This document shows, one piece after another, positions 17,267 to 26,785 of a DNA stretch of 64,000 nucleotides. Source of the DNA: VBAT01 sp036520835. Lineage in GTDB: Bacteria; Bacteroidota; Bacteroidia; Chitinophagales; Chitinophagaceae. The notes below the pieces were generated by a model that saw only the letters and a program-made list of their open reading frames with translations, ran no database searches and was not told where the DNA came from. The position numbers and the translations under genes are program-made. The stretch's first letter is position 1, and every line of letters starts with the position of its first letter. The stretch is taken from positions 10,700 to 74,699 of the forward strand of contig DATDIX010000081.1 of the NCBI GenBank assembly GCA_036520835.1, written 5' to 3'.

Positions 17267-18691
17267 ATGACAAAAAGATTTTTTTTAAGTATGCTGCTTC
17301 TGTGTGCTTTTATTGTCACTATAGCGCAGGGAAACAGGCTAAGCCTGAAGCAATGTATTGAGACCGGTATTGCCAATAACTTTGACGTACTGCAAAGAGA
17401 GTTGCAGTTACAGAGTGATAAAGTCAACTGGAAGCAGTCAAAACTGAATATTTTTCCTGATCTGAATGCCTTTGCAGGCCATAATTACAACCAGGGACGC
17501 AGCATTGATCCTTATACCAATTCACCGGTTACACAATCATTCAATTCATCCAACTACGGCATCAGCAGCAATGTTGTTTTGTTTAATGGTTTTTCCATTC
17601 AGAATAACATTAAACGAAATTCCCTGGCCTACCAGGCATCCGGTATGGAATGGCAGCAGGAAAAAGACAACCTGACGATCAATATCATTTTGGCTTACCT
17701 GCAGGTATTGGGAAATACTGACCTGCTGGAACAGGCAAGAAACCAATTTGACTTAACCGGTAAGCAGGTGGAGCGTCTCGAGATACTTAATAAGGATGGG
17801 GCTACCAGGCCAAGGGACCTGTCAGACCTGAAAGGACAATCTGCCGGTGACCAGATTTCTATCATCAATGCTCAAAATGCACTGGAAGTAGCCAAAGTTA
17901 ACCTGAGCCGCCTGATGAATGTACCTTATGATAAGAATCTTACGCTGGAAAGAATAGAACCCGGATCATTTGCAGTTAAATATGGGAGTGCTCCCGATTC
18001 GATCTACCGGACAGCTTTACAAGAACTGGCATGGATCAAAGCTGTTGATCTGCGGCTTCAGAGTGCGGACAAAGGAGTAAAGGTCGAAAGAGGCCGTCTT
18101 TTCCCGACATTAAGTTTTGGAGGATCTGCATATACCCGCTACTCAAGTGTAGCATACCTGAACCAATATATCAATACGGTGTATGCGCCTACCACTGACT
18201 CAACGGTCATTAATAATGTCAAATACCCGGTATACAAGTTCCGCGACAACTTTACCGACCCGGCCACGATCGGTTATATGGACCAGTTGGATAATAACCT
18301 GTATACTTCGTATGGCTTTAACCTGAGCGTACCTATTTTTAATTCGCTGGCACAAAGAACCCGCCTGAAGCAGGCTAAGATCAATTTCAAAAGTGCTGAA
18401 CTAACGGCCAACACTGCCAGGACCCAACTAAGCCAGGATATTGACCAGGCCTATGTAAATATGACCAGTGCTGCAGACCGCTATAAGGTATTGCTGGAAC
18501 AGGCAGACGCATACGGTCAGTCCTTTAATGCTGCGGGCATACTTTTTCAGCAGGGAGTAGGTAATTCGATTGATTACCTGACGGCCAAGAATAGTCTTGA
18601 CCGAGCCAATATCAACCTTATTATCGCAAAGTATGATTATGTGTTGCGGATAAAGATCCTTGATTATTACCAGGGGAAACAGTTATGGTGA
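17267..18691 (+). CDS. TolC-family outer-membrane efflux protein
   Basis: A 474-residue protein with an N-terminal signal peptide (hydrophobic residues 5-20, cleavage probably after IAQG). Two outer-membrane efflux (OEP) repeats follow, as in TolC: a long helical stretch with LSLKQCIETGIANNFDV at the start, and a second repeat beginning around residue 265. The mid-region LYTSYGFNLSVPIFNS is the typical beta-strand insertion. TolC-type trimers form the outer-membrane duct for MacA-MacB-like pumps, so the gene fits the ATPase and permeases upstream. The periplasmic adaptor is not in the window. The stop lies only 15 bp from the convergent GH88-type gene, and no clear terminator separates them. 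Confidence 0.9.
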   Translation: MTKRFFLSMLLLCAFIVTIAQGNRLSLKQCIETGIANNFDVLQRELQLQSDKVNWKQSKLNIFPDLNAFAGHNYNQGRSIDPYTNSPVTQSFNSSNYGISSNVVLFNGFSIQNNIKRNSLAYQASGMEWQQEKDNLTINIILAYLQVLGNTDLLEQARNQFDLTGKQVERLEILNKDGATRPRDLSDLKGQSAGDQISIINAQNALEVAKVNLSRLMNVPYDKNLTLERIEPGSFAVKYGSAPDSIYRTALQELAWIKAVDLRLQSADKGVKVERGRLFPTLSFGGSAYTRYSSVAYLNQYINTVYAPTTDSTVINNVKYPVYKFRDNFTDPATIGYMDQLDNNLYTSYGFNLSVPIFNSLAQRTRLKQAKINFKSAELTANTARTQLSQDIDQAYVNMTSAADRYKVLLEQADAYGQSFNAAGILFQQGVGNSIDYLTAKNSLDRANINLIIAKYDYVLRIKILDYYQGKQLW

Positions 18692-18706
18692 CAGGCGCAA
18701 CTGATT

Positions 18707-19930
18707 TTATTTGACTGGCTTCAGATTTTTATACCGGATCATCGCTTCAATAAAATAATAATCAGCATACGTCAGTGGCACATCCACTTCCGTGTTATTC
18801 GGCTTATGGCCTACTCCATGCCGTAAAATAAAACCGCCGTTTGTACCGGGAGCTGCTTTATAATAGATAGCATTTGAAAGCGACCACAATATAATTTCCG
18901 CAGTCTTTAAATATTCATTGGCCTGCTGCTCATCAGCGTACCTGCTTAGTTCAATCAGTGCGGAGGCCATAATAGAAGCAGCTGATGCATCCCGCAAAGT
19001 ATTTGGTATACCCGGGGCATTAAAATCCCAGTAAGGGATTTTATCAGCAGGCAGGTTCGGATGGTTCAGTAAAAAAGAAGCAATATGTTTAGCCTGTTCC
19101 AGGTATTTAATATTCTTTGTTTCCCGGTACATCACCGTATATCCATAAAATCCCCATGCCTGGCCTCTTGCCCATGCAGATTCATCAGCAGCGCCCTGGG
19201 CCGTTCTCTTTTGCTGTATAGCTCCTGTTTCAGCATTGTAGTTGATAACATGCCATGAACTGTAGTCAGGACGAAAATGATTTTTCAAAGTTGTTTCTGC
19301 ATGAGTCACTGCGATCTTGTAAAAAGAAGAATCACCGCTGACCTTTGTGGCCCAGAACAATAGTTCCAGGTTCATCATATTATCAATGATGACCAGGTAT
19401 TCACCGGGTTTACCATCCCATGATTTAATGCAACCTACTTTCGGATCAAACCGGCTGGCCAGTGACCTGGCGCTGGTCAGCAGGATGTCTGTATACTCCG
19501 GTTTGGGAGAAATGCGGTTGGCATTGCCAAAGCTGCAAAACATCATAAAGCCAAGGTCATGCGTACTGGTATTATTTTTTTCTTTTTCTAATATGTTTAA
19601 GATACGTATCGCTTCTTTGTAAAGCGATACATCTTTGGTTTGTTCGTACAGGTATAATAATGTGCCGGGATAAAAACCGCTGCACCACCATCCTGAGTTA
19701 CTGAATTCATATCTCCCGGTTTCGGGGAAATAGGTTTTTGGAAATTTATCCGATGGCAGGTTTTGGGCAAGTATTTTATATTGCGAAGCCGCATCCCTGA
19801 AATTCTTTTCAATGGTTTGCAGAAGTTCATTATTCTCTTTATTGGCAATATTCTTTTGACCTGTACAGGAAGAAAGGAGTACAGCAATAAGAAATACGCT
19901 CCAGGGTGATTTATTGGGTTGCCGGGTCAT
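18707..19930 (-). CDS. GH88-type unsaturated glucuronyl/uronyl hydrolase, lipoprotein
   Basis: A 407-residue (alpha/alpha)6-barrel enzyme of family GH88. It hydrates the double bond of delta-4,5-unsaturated uronic acid at the non-reducing end of lyase products, releasing the sugar. The two aspartates of the family are visible: D125 in THDLGF and D183 in IDNMMN. WARGQAWG (253-260) is also typical. The N-terminus has a lipobox (LLSSC, Cys22), so it is probably a membrane-anchored lipoprotein. The start lies 34 bp downstream of the propeller lyase-like gene in the same orientation. The pairing of a lyase with its unsaturated-product hydrolase makes functional sense. GH88 and GH105 are related; the TQTHDxGF-type motif favours GH88. 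Confidence 0.85.
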   Translation of the reverse strand: MTRQPNKSPWSVFLIAVLLSSCTGQKNIANKENNELLQTIEKNFRDAASQYKILAQNLPSDKFPKTYFPETGRYEFSNSGWWCSGFYPGTLLYLYEQTKDVSLYKEAIRILNILEKEKNNTSTHDLGFMMFCSFGNANRISPKPEYTDILLTSARSLASRFDPKVGCIKSWDGKPGEYLVIIDNMMNLELLFWATKVSGDSSFYKIAVTHAETTLKNHFRPDYSSWHVINYNAETGAIQQKRTAQGAADESAWARGQAWGFYGYTVMYRETKNIKYLEQAKHIASFLLNHPNLPADKIPYWDFNAPGIPNTLRDASAASIMASALIELSRYADEQQANEYLKTAEIILWSLSNAIYYKAAPGTNGGFILRHGVGHKPNNTEVDVPLTYADYYFIEAMIRYKNLKPVK

Positions 19931-19964
19931 CTTGCTATTACTTTTTACATTCAGTGATGAGTTC

Positions 19965-21314
19965 TCATTTCTTTTTTCCCTTCAGGGTTCGCGGGTCCCA
20001 TTCCAGTACTTTGATCATTTGTGGTGGAATCGAAGCCTTACCTTCTCCATCCACCTGCTCGGTCTTTTGAACAAATAAATTCAATATTCCTTTTTCTTTC
20101 CATAGTTCCGTGTCATAAGTTGGCTCCCACGAACCGACTGATTCTTCTGAAAGATCCATGATATCCCACTTGTTCTTTGCAATATCGGAACAAATTGCCA
20201 CTGAAACCCTGTTCCCTCTTTCTTCGTCCCTGAAAATAATGCAGACAGTAAAAAGTTTACCTGATTGCCGGGCAATGACCTGCGGTCTGGATACCGGAAT
20301 TCGTTTTGTACCGGCGCCACCAAGGCTGAAAGCCGTTTTACGAAAACCAAGGTCCTGTATTTGCCATTTCTTACCTTTTTTAAATATGAGGTGATATTGG
20401 GGAACTGGGTCGCCTGCTTTTCCCCGGTAGTAAGTAGCGATGTAAGGATTGCCTGCAGCATCTGCAAACATAGAAGTCTGGTTGATCAGTTCACTTTTTT
20501 GAGGAATCGTGCAGGCGTATTCTGCGGTAGCAGATGTAATGGGTAATGCATATTTTTTTCCGGCAGACGTGACCCATGTTTTACCACCATCGGTTGAACG
20601 GGCATAACATAAATCATGATTGCTGGCCACATCCGGGCTTTCACGCCATACCCATGAGAGATGTATAATTCCCTTTGCATCTGTGCAAGCCTGCCAGTAC
20701 GCATTGCGTTTCCCTTCTCCGTCAATTAAATTAGCATGAAGTTGTGTCCATTGTTTTGCTTTAACATCATACCGGTTCAAAACGAGGTTACCTTTCCCTG
20801 ACTGGCCATCCCGGTAAAAAAATAAAAGATCCCCGTTGGGCAGTTTATGAAATTCCGGGTAAGTCACTTTTTGTTCATTTGATCCGGTCATGGATAATTT
20901 ACCTGTCAACTCCAGAGATCCCGGGCTTTTGCTTTTGCAATAGTTCAGCGGGTTGCCATGATGGTCCCATGCTATATGCAGGTAACCGGTGCCATCGACC
21001 ATAATGCTGATCGAATTATGTGCATCGGCTGTATTGCCTTTATAAGGTGTTTGCTTCAACAACCACTTTGTGTCACCCGTTCTTCTTTTGCCGGCCACAA
21101 CGAATTGCTCACTATTATAAAACGCAATGTATTGGGTGTCTTTAAATGTGACCAATGAGTTCTTCCTGAATATTACGGTATTGACAGAATTATTTGCCCA
21201 GCCGCTGTCAACTATTACCAGCTTTACTCCAGGAGTTGGTTGTCCTGATATTGTAACGGCAGACAGGAACAACAGGATGGGTAAAGGGATGTATCTGTGG
21301 ATAACGAATTTCAT
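19965..21314 (-). CDS. BNR_4-type seven-bladed propeller, probable polysaccharide lyase (PL24/PL25-like)
   Basis: The frame is open further upstream, but the ATG at 21314 is preferred because it gives a clean signal peptide (MKFVIHRY then a hydrophobic stretch to about residue 24); the protein is then 449 residues. It has the BNR_4 pattern DAHNSISIMVDG-GYLHIAWDHHG. From memory, PL25 ulvan lyase uses His, His, Tyr, Arg and His spaced 20, 45, 16 and 60 residues apart. Here H99, H119, Y168, R181 and H233 reproduce that layout closely. Such lyases cut next to a uronic acid and leave an unsaturated end, the substrate of the GH88 protein encoded next door. With no sulfatases nearby, an unsulfated rhamnose-uronate substrate is more likely than ulvan. 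A GH145/PL42-like activity is an alternative. Confidence 0.65.
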   Translation of the reverse strand: MKFVIHRYIPLPILLFLSAVTISGQPTPGVKLVIVDSGWANNSVNTVIFRKNSLVTFKDTQYIAFYNSEQFVVAGKRRTGDTKWLLKQTPYKGNTADAHNSISIMVDGTGYLHIAWDHHGNPLNYCKSKSPGSLELTGKLSMTGSNEQKVTYPEFHKLPNGDLLFFYRDGQSGKGNLVLNRYDVKAKQWTQLHANLIDGEGKRNAYWQACTDAKGIIHLSWVWRESPDVASNHDLCYARSTDGGKTWVTSAGKKYALPITSATAEYACTIPQKSELINQTSMFADAAGNPYIATYYRGKAGDPVPQYHLIFKKGKKWQIQDLGFRKTAFSLGGAGTKRIPVSRPQVIARQSGKLFTVCIIFRDEERGNRVSVAICSDIAKNKWDIMDLSEESVGSWEPTYDTELWKEKGILNLFVQKTEQVDGEGKASIPPQMIKVLEWDPRTLKGKKK

Positions 21315-21436
21315 TTTCAGATGATCTGTGAAATATTGAAAGGTTTTTAAACAATGGGCAATGTATAATCTTTTTTGAACAGTCAATTGGCCGGGTCGAT
21401 TTTCCGGGAACGATTGCGTAGAAAACTGGTCATTTT

Positions 21437-21481
21437 CAGGATGGTACAGGATGATGATATTAACTTGGCCGTTTACTATTG
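21437..21481 (+). promoter_or_regulatory. Promoter of first susC with upstream CAGGATG direct repeat
   Basis: CAGGATG occurs at 21437-21443 and again at 21447-21453 (10-bp period). After 20 bp comes TACTATTG (21474-21481), a fair match to the Bacteroidota -7 element TAnnTTTG. The ATG of susC is 38 bp from the first base of that element. The same three parts recur at identical distances before the second susC. The repeat lies where a -33 element would be, which suggests an activator site or an unusual sigma-factor -35. It could also serve the divergent GH88 operon. Confidence 0.6.
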
Positions 21482-21511
21482 ACTTCATTTTAAACCCTAA
21501 TCGCCTGCTAT

Positions 21512-24500
21512 ATGAATCAAAAAACTGCACTATGCAGAAGTATGAGTTTGCTCGTACTCCTGATTTTTTCTGCCCTGGTTTCTTATTCTCAAAACGATTT
21601 TAAAGTAACCGGTAAGGTAACCGATGATGCCGGCAAGCCGGTGGACGGAGCTACGGTACAGGTAAAAGGTACAACTACCGCTACTGCTACAAAGGCTGAC
21701 GGAACTTTTGAGATCAATGCTCCGTCGGGCAATGTGACCCTTGTGATCAGTCATATCGGTTTCATTGACCAGGAGATTGCTCTCAATGGTAAAAGCGAAG
21801 TATCCTTAACACTTTTATCAGCGACAAACGCTTTAGAAGATGTGGTAGTGGTTGGTTATGGTTCCCGTAAAAGAGTAGAAGTTACAGGAGCTACTTCTTC
21901 AATTACCGGGGAAAACCTCCGTAGTGTACAAACCACCAACCTTACACAGGCACTACAGGGCAGGCTGGCCGGTGTAGATGTTACAGCCGGTGGTTTCCGT
22001 CCGGGTGCGGGTAGTTCTGTACGAATCAGGGGTAACCGTTCATTAAGTGCCGGCAATGATCCATTGTATGTGGTGGATGGTTTCCCGGTTAGTTATACCA
22101 TTGATGATATGAACCCTGCCGATATTGAAACGATCGATATCTTAAAAGATGCTTCGGCTACGGCTATCTATGGAGTAAGAGGCGCCAATGGAGTAGTGCA
22201 GATCACTACCAGGAAAGGGAAGGCTGGTAAAATATCAATCAACTACCAGGGAAGCCAGTCTGTTGAAACCATTATCAGGCAATTACCCATATTTAATTCA
22301 GTAGAAATAGCTGATTCCTGGAGGCAGGCTTTTTTTGCCGATAGAAGCTATACCCGTACAAGAGGAGTAGCCACGGGGGCTAACCCGCTTTATTATTACC
22401 CGACAGCTATTGCAGATGTGGCCTTGTTCAAAGACAGGTTTGGAAGTATAGAGCAATGGAACTCTATAAAGGATGCATATACCTGGCGTGTATATGATGC
22501 CGTTAATAACATTTATTTAGCGCAAAAAAGAGCAACCTCGGCTGAAGAAAGAACAATGATGCAAAATCTTGGGATTACTTCTCAAATAGATAGTATAGAT
22601 ATGTATGATCCGTCTAAGGTCAAAAGTTTTGACTGGCAAAACGAAGTTGGTTTAAGGAATGGCCATACATCTAATCATAATATTTCGGTAACAGGCGGGA
22701 GTGATAAATTCAAAGCGTCTTTTAACGCCGGTTACTTTAAGCAGGAGGGCATTGAATATGCACAGGACTACACCCGGTATTCAGTCGGTAATTCGGTAGA
22801 GTTCAAAGCGGCGAAGTTCATTACATTCGGAACCACGATCAATTACATACATAGCATTACCAATACAAGTACCAGTTCTTATGCCAACGCATCGGGTATG
22901 ATACCGATGGTTGAACCTTACGATACAGCCGGCAACTGGGTTCTTTCTCCCAATAGGGACCAGCAGATAATCAGCGCCATTAACGACCGTAACACTGTTT
23001 TTGATGAAACCAAAGTGAACAGGATATTTGGAAACATTTTTGCAGAAGTTACCCTTTATAAGGGATTAAAGTTCCGCACCATGTACGGGTTGGATACCCG
23101 CAATTCGATAAGAGGGACTTTTAATGGAGCCCAATCTTCTGTTCGGTTAGGCAGCCCGGCCAATGCTTCACAAACTACTAATAATTCTACTTCCTGGGTA
23201 TGGGATAATATTCTAACGTATAATACGAAGATCAAATCTGATCATTCCATTAATGTAACCCTGTTACAGGAATTGCAGAGCCTGAACCAGTCTTCTTCAA
23301 TGACAATGTCAGCTAATAATTTAATTTTTGAATCACAAAAGTGGTACTCCCTCAACAGGAATACAGATGCCACTGTTACGGGTTCCGGCACTTATTCGGC
23401 TACCCAGTATTTGTCATATATGGGACGTGTAGAATATGCTTTCAGGAATAAGTACATGCTGACACTGAGTGACCGCTATGATAATTCATCTGTATTGTCG
23501 GAAGATAATAAAGGCGCCTGGTTCCCTTCGCTATCGGTAGCCTGGCAATTAGACAGGGAAAAATTTTTCCAAAGCCAGAATATTATCAGCTTTGCCAAAT
23601 TGAGAATGGGTATTGGAACGGTGGGGAATGCTTCTATTGCTCCTTACCAGACCGCGGGCCCATTAGGATTTACCAATTATAACTGGGGTAATGGACAAGC
23701 TGCTATCGGATCTGCCCCCACTACTTTTCAAACACCTGATCTTAGCTGGGAAAAAACCACAACTACAAATATCGGTCTTGAGTTCGGCCTGTTGAAAAAC
23801 CGGATCACAGGAACAATAGATGTATATAAGTCCAGCACAAAGGACGGATTGCAACTTAAATCTATTCCGGCTGCTAACGGTGTGCCTTCAGTATATTTTA
23901 ACCTTGGAAAGATCACCAACCAGGGTATAGAAATTACTTTAAGTACACAGAATATCATTAAAGGAGATTTCCGCTGGACCACTGACTTCATGTTTACAAA
24001 GAATAAAGAGAAGATCGAAGATATTGATGGTAGCGGCAACAGCGATTATGCGAATCTCTGGATACTGGGTCAGCCTATCCAGGTGTACTGGGGCTTTCAA
24101 AAAGAAGGAATTTTTCAATATGGCGATACAACAGGCAAAGGGGCGTTGGCCAGTTATTATTGGCAAAAGGCAGGTAACAGAACCAATATAAACTACCAGC
24201 CTGGCAGAATTAAAATTTTTGATGCCAATGGCGATACAGCTTTTAGCCCGGCAGACAGGATCATTCTCGGGTCTCACAACCCCGACTTTATTGCCAGCAT
24301 TGGCAATACGCTTACGTATAAGAATTTTGAATTGAATTTTTTGATCTATTTCAGATCAGGCGGACTATACAGGGTGCCACGTCCGGGTTTGGTAGGCCGG
24401 TATCAATCCAATAAAGTAAACTACTGGACACCTACCAATCCAAGTAATGAATACCAGCAACCCACTCAAACCAGTGATGTGCCGCTTAACTGGGAGGCAT

Positions 24501-24763
24501 TGACTTACCGGGATGCCAGTTTTATCAAGTTTAAGAATATTACTCTTACATACAGACTGCCTAAAAACATCACTTCCAAAATGCACATGAATAACCTGGC
24601 GTTTTACGTGATGGCAGTCAATCCCATCCTGATCCATAACGCATCAGATTATGATCCTGAAACGGTACCGTACCGGGAATTTCCGGGTACAACTACCAAC
24701 CAGGTCGGACCCACTTCATACAGTTACAGGAGTTTTGTGATTGGTGCAAAACTGGATCTATAA
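21512..24763 (+). CDS. SusC/RagA-family TonB-dependent outer-membrane receptor (pair 1)
   Basis: A 1083-residue TonB-linked transporter that imports oligosaccharides across the outer membrane in complex with SusD. After the signal peptide (ending near YSQ, residue 27) it has a carboxypeptidase-regulatory-like domain (VTGKVTDDAGKPVDGATVQVKG, about 30-110), a TonB-box/plug junction with DVVVVGYGSRKR (about 113-124), a plug with ILKDASATAIYG, and a 22-strand barrel ending in FVIGAKLDL. The C-terminal aromatic signal is replaced by leucine. There is no STN domain, so it is not an anti-sigma-coupled transducer. The ATG at 21512 is chosen because the second susC has an equivalent start at the same distance from its promoter; ATG 21542 is an alternative. 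The SusD gene follows 34 bp downstream. Confidence 0.93.
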   Translation: MNQKTALCRSMSLLVLLIFSALVSYSQNDFKVTGKVTDDAGKPVDGATVQVKGTTTATATKADGTFEINAPSGNVTLVISHIGFIDQEIALNGKSEVSLTLLSATNALEDVVVVGYGSRKRVEVTGATSSITGENLRSVQTTNLTQALQGRLAGVDVTAGGFRPGAGSSVRIRGNRSLSAGNDPLYVVDGFPVSYTIDDMNPADIETIDILKDASATAIYGVRGANGVVQITTRKGKAGKISINYQGSQSVETIIRQLPIFNSVEIADSWRQAFFADRSYTRTRGVATGANPLYYYPTAIADVALFKDRFGSIEQWNSIKDAYTWRVYDAVNNIYLAQKRATSAEERTMMQNLGITSQIDSIDMYDPSKVKSFDWQNEVGLRNGHTSNHNISVTGGSDKFKASFNAGYFKQEGIEYAQDYTRYSVGNSVEFKAAKFITFGTTINYIHSITNTSTSSYANASGMIPMVEPYDTAGNWVLSPNRDQQIISAINDRNTVFDETKVNRIFGNIFAEVTLYKGLKFRTMYGLDTRNSIRGTFNGAQSSVRLGSPANASQTTNNSTSWVWDNILTYNTKIKSDHSINVTLLQELQSLNQSSSMTMSANNLIFESQKWYSLNRNTDATVTGSGTYSATQYLSYMGRVEYAFRNKYMLTLSDRYDNSSVLSEDNKGAWFPSLSVAWQLDREKFFQSQNIISFAKLRMGIGTVGNASIAPYQTAGPLGFTNYNWGNGQAAIGSAPTTFQTPDLSWEKTTTTNIGLEFGLLKNRITGTIDVYKSSTKDGLQLKSIPAANGVPSVYFNLGKITNQGIEITLSTQNIIKGDFRWTTDFMFTKNKEKIEDIDGSGNSDYANLWILGQPIQVYWGFQKEGIFQYGDTTGKGALASYYWQKAGNRTNINYQPGRIKIFDANGDTAFSPADRIILGSHNPDFIASIGNTLTYKNFELNFLIYFRSGGLYRVPRPGLVGRYQSNKVNYWTPTNPSNEYQQPTQTSDVPLNWEALTYRDASFIKFKNITLTYRLPKNITSKMHMNNLAFYVMAVNPILIHNASDYDPETVPYREFPGTTTNQVGPTSYSYRSFVIGAKLDL

Positions 24764-24797
24764 AATAAATAGTTAACAGCCCTTAAAATTTTTATAT

Positions 24798-26774
24798 ATG
24801 AAACTGAATTTTCAAAATATAAGCTGGATGGTAGCTGGCGCTTTAACGCTTACCACGTTATCCTGTAAGAAATTTATAAAAGAAGAATTGGTAACCACCC
24901 TTACCGAAGATTATTATAAGACAGATGCCGGGCTGGAAGACCTGGTAAAGTCGGCCTATACTCCCCTGACATGGATGGGTACCGGTGAGCAATCATATTG
25001 CATGACCAATTTCGGAACTGATGAATTCAGGGAAGGAGACCAGTTCAATAATGTTCGTTATAATGATTATGACGCAAACCTGAATGCCAATGATGCATTT
25101 GTCAACGGGCTTTGGACCAATAACTATGCGGGTATAAGAAGGTGCAACCAGGGGATAGAGATGATAGGCAACTTCAACGATCCATCATCCAGGGTTTTGG
25201 GTACAGAGGCCCAGAAAGATCTGCGAATTGCAGAGCTCAAGGCATTAAGGGGGCTGTATTATTTTCAAATGGTAACGCAATTTGGTGGTGTTCCGCTTGT
25301 CACTACCGTACCTGATGCGCCACAATATGAATTTCCAAGGGCCTCGATCGCCAAAGTTTATGAACAGATCATCAGCGATTTTAGAAGTGCAGGACCTATT
25401 TTGCCCTGGAGATATACCGGCACTGACAGGGGAAGGGCAACAAGGGCTATGGCTTATCATTTTCTGGCCAAAGCTTATTTAACAAGAGGTAGCGCTGTAA
25501 CAGATGTCCGGGGCCAGAAGACGACGGATATGGATAGTGTGATATACTTTGCCAATGATGTAATTACAAATAGCGGGCATGCATTAGAGGCAGATTATGG
25601 CAGTTTGTTCAATGCCGGTTACCCCGATGGCAGGATACCCGCTTTGGGTGAAACTGGCGCACCGCCTACCAGCAGCAAAGCAAAGATCGATGCCAACAAT
25701 GCCAGCAATGAAATAATATATGCTGCCCAGTTTAGCTCTAACCTGAACCTGGCGGGTCTTAATAATACAACACATCTTTACTATCCGACACAGTACGATG
25801 CAGGTATGCCCAGCATGACAAGGGATTTCTTCAACGGAAGACCATTCAGAAGATTACGCCCGACCGATTATACAATTGATGTTTTTGACAAGATTAATGA
25901 CTCACGGTTCTTTAAAACTTTCCAGACAGTTTTTTACAGGAACATCGCTTCCAATACCGGGCTGCCGGTATTCACAGCAGCCAATGCTCCCAATCCAAGT
26001 CTTGTAGGAAAACCAAGGGTGGGATTAGGCGATTCTGCCGTAATATTTATAGTTAATCCATCAAGTATGCCGCTGCTGGCTGCCAACATTGCGACGATGC
26101 GGTACTATGGGGTGTATGCCCGTAATAAACAGGCTACAGCCGGTGGTCCGATAACAACAGATTTTTCGAACAACAAATATTTAACGATGTGGAAGTTTTC
26201 GGATCCTATCAGGCTTACCACTACCAATAATGAAGCACGGGGTATCCGGAATTACACATTTGCACGTTTAGCAGAAACCTATTTAATGATGGCGGAAGCT
26301 TATGGTCGCAAAGCTGATTATACAAATGCCTTAGTGTATGTAAATGCACTGAGAAACAGGGCTGCCTATAAATTAAATGAAGAAAGAAGCCCGCAAATAT
26401 GGGTATATATGGGTGGGCCCAATACATTGGCAGCTACCCAGGCGGCTAACCAGGCTACTACAACTTTGTTCACTACCAATGCACCCAGCGAACTTTACCC
26501 TCCATCTGCTACATCAACTGAAAGCAGGTTCATTCATTTTATGCTGAATGAACGTACCAGGGAATTATGCGGTGAGTTTTATCGCTGGGAAGACCTGGTG
26601 CGTACCGAAACATTATTTGATAGAACGAGACTATATAACCTGGATATAAGCGCATCATTCGCACCGTTTCATAAGCTGCGTCCTATTCCTTATTTACAGA
26701 TGATCGCACAGAAGGTAGACGGTCACCCTATGACAGCAGCTGATATGGCCGCTTATCAAAACCCGGGATATTAA
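24798..26774 (+). CDS. SusD/RagB-family surface glycan-binding lipoprotein (pair 1)
   Basis: A 658-residue SusD homologue. It has a lipobox at TLSCKKFI (Cys23) with lysines after the cysteine, then the SusD fold built on tetratricopeptide-like helices: ELKALRGLYYFQMVTQFGGVPL (around residue 145) and the late RLAETYLMMAEAYGRKADYTNALVYVN helix pair are characteristic. The C-terminal ERTRELCGEFYRWEDLVR motif is the SusD signature. It caps the adjacent SusC and captures oligosaccharides at the cell surface. It ends AAYQNPGY, as does the second SusD, whose 3'-UTR is also related. Confidence 0.93.
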   Translation: MKLNFQNISWMVAGALTLTTLSCKKFIKEELVTTLTEDYYKTDAGLEDLVKSAYTPLTWMGTGEQSYCMTNFGTDEFREGDQFNNVRYNDYDANLNANDAFVNGLWTNNYAGIRRCNQGIEMIGNFNDPSSRVLGTEAQKDLRIAELKALRGLYYFQMVTQFGGVPLVTTVPDAPQYEFPRASIAKVYEQIISDFRSAGPILPWRYTGTDRGRATRAMAYHFLAKAYLTRGSAVTDVRGQKTTDMDSVIYFANDVITNSGHALEADYGSLFNAGYPDGRIPALGETGAPPTSSKAKIDANNASNEIIYAAQFSSNLNLAGLNNTTHLYYPTQYDAGMPSMTRDFFNGRPFRRLRPTDYTIDVFDKINDSRFFKTFQTVFYRNIASNTGLPVFTAANAPNPSLVGKPRVGLGDSAVIFIVNPSSMPLLAANIATMRYYGVYARNKQATAGGPITTDFSNNKYLTMWKFSDPIRLTTTNNEARGIRNYTFARLAETYLMMAEAYGRKADYTNALVYVNALRNRAAYKLNEERSPQIWVYMGGPNTLAATQAANQATTTLFTTNAPSELYPPSATSTESRFIHFMLNERTRELCGEFYRWEDLVRTETLFDRTRLYNLDISASFAPFHKLRPIPYLQMIAQKVDGHPMTAADMAAYQNPGY

Positions 26775-26785
26775 TTTTTTCCGCA

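Noticed and set aside
19965..21314. Sialidase (GH33) interpretation of the BNR protein
   Set aside because: The BNR_4-type DAHN...WDHH pattern and neighbouring GH88 fit a uronate lyase better; the sialidase arginine triad is not evident.
21315..21530. N-terminal extension of the propeller lyase-like gene to 21530
   Set aside because: It would overlap the susC start and its promoter, and it hides a good signal peptide that begins at ATG 21314.
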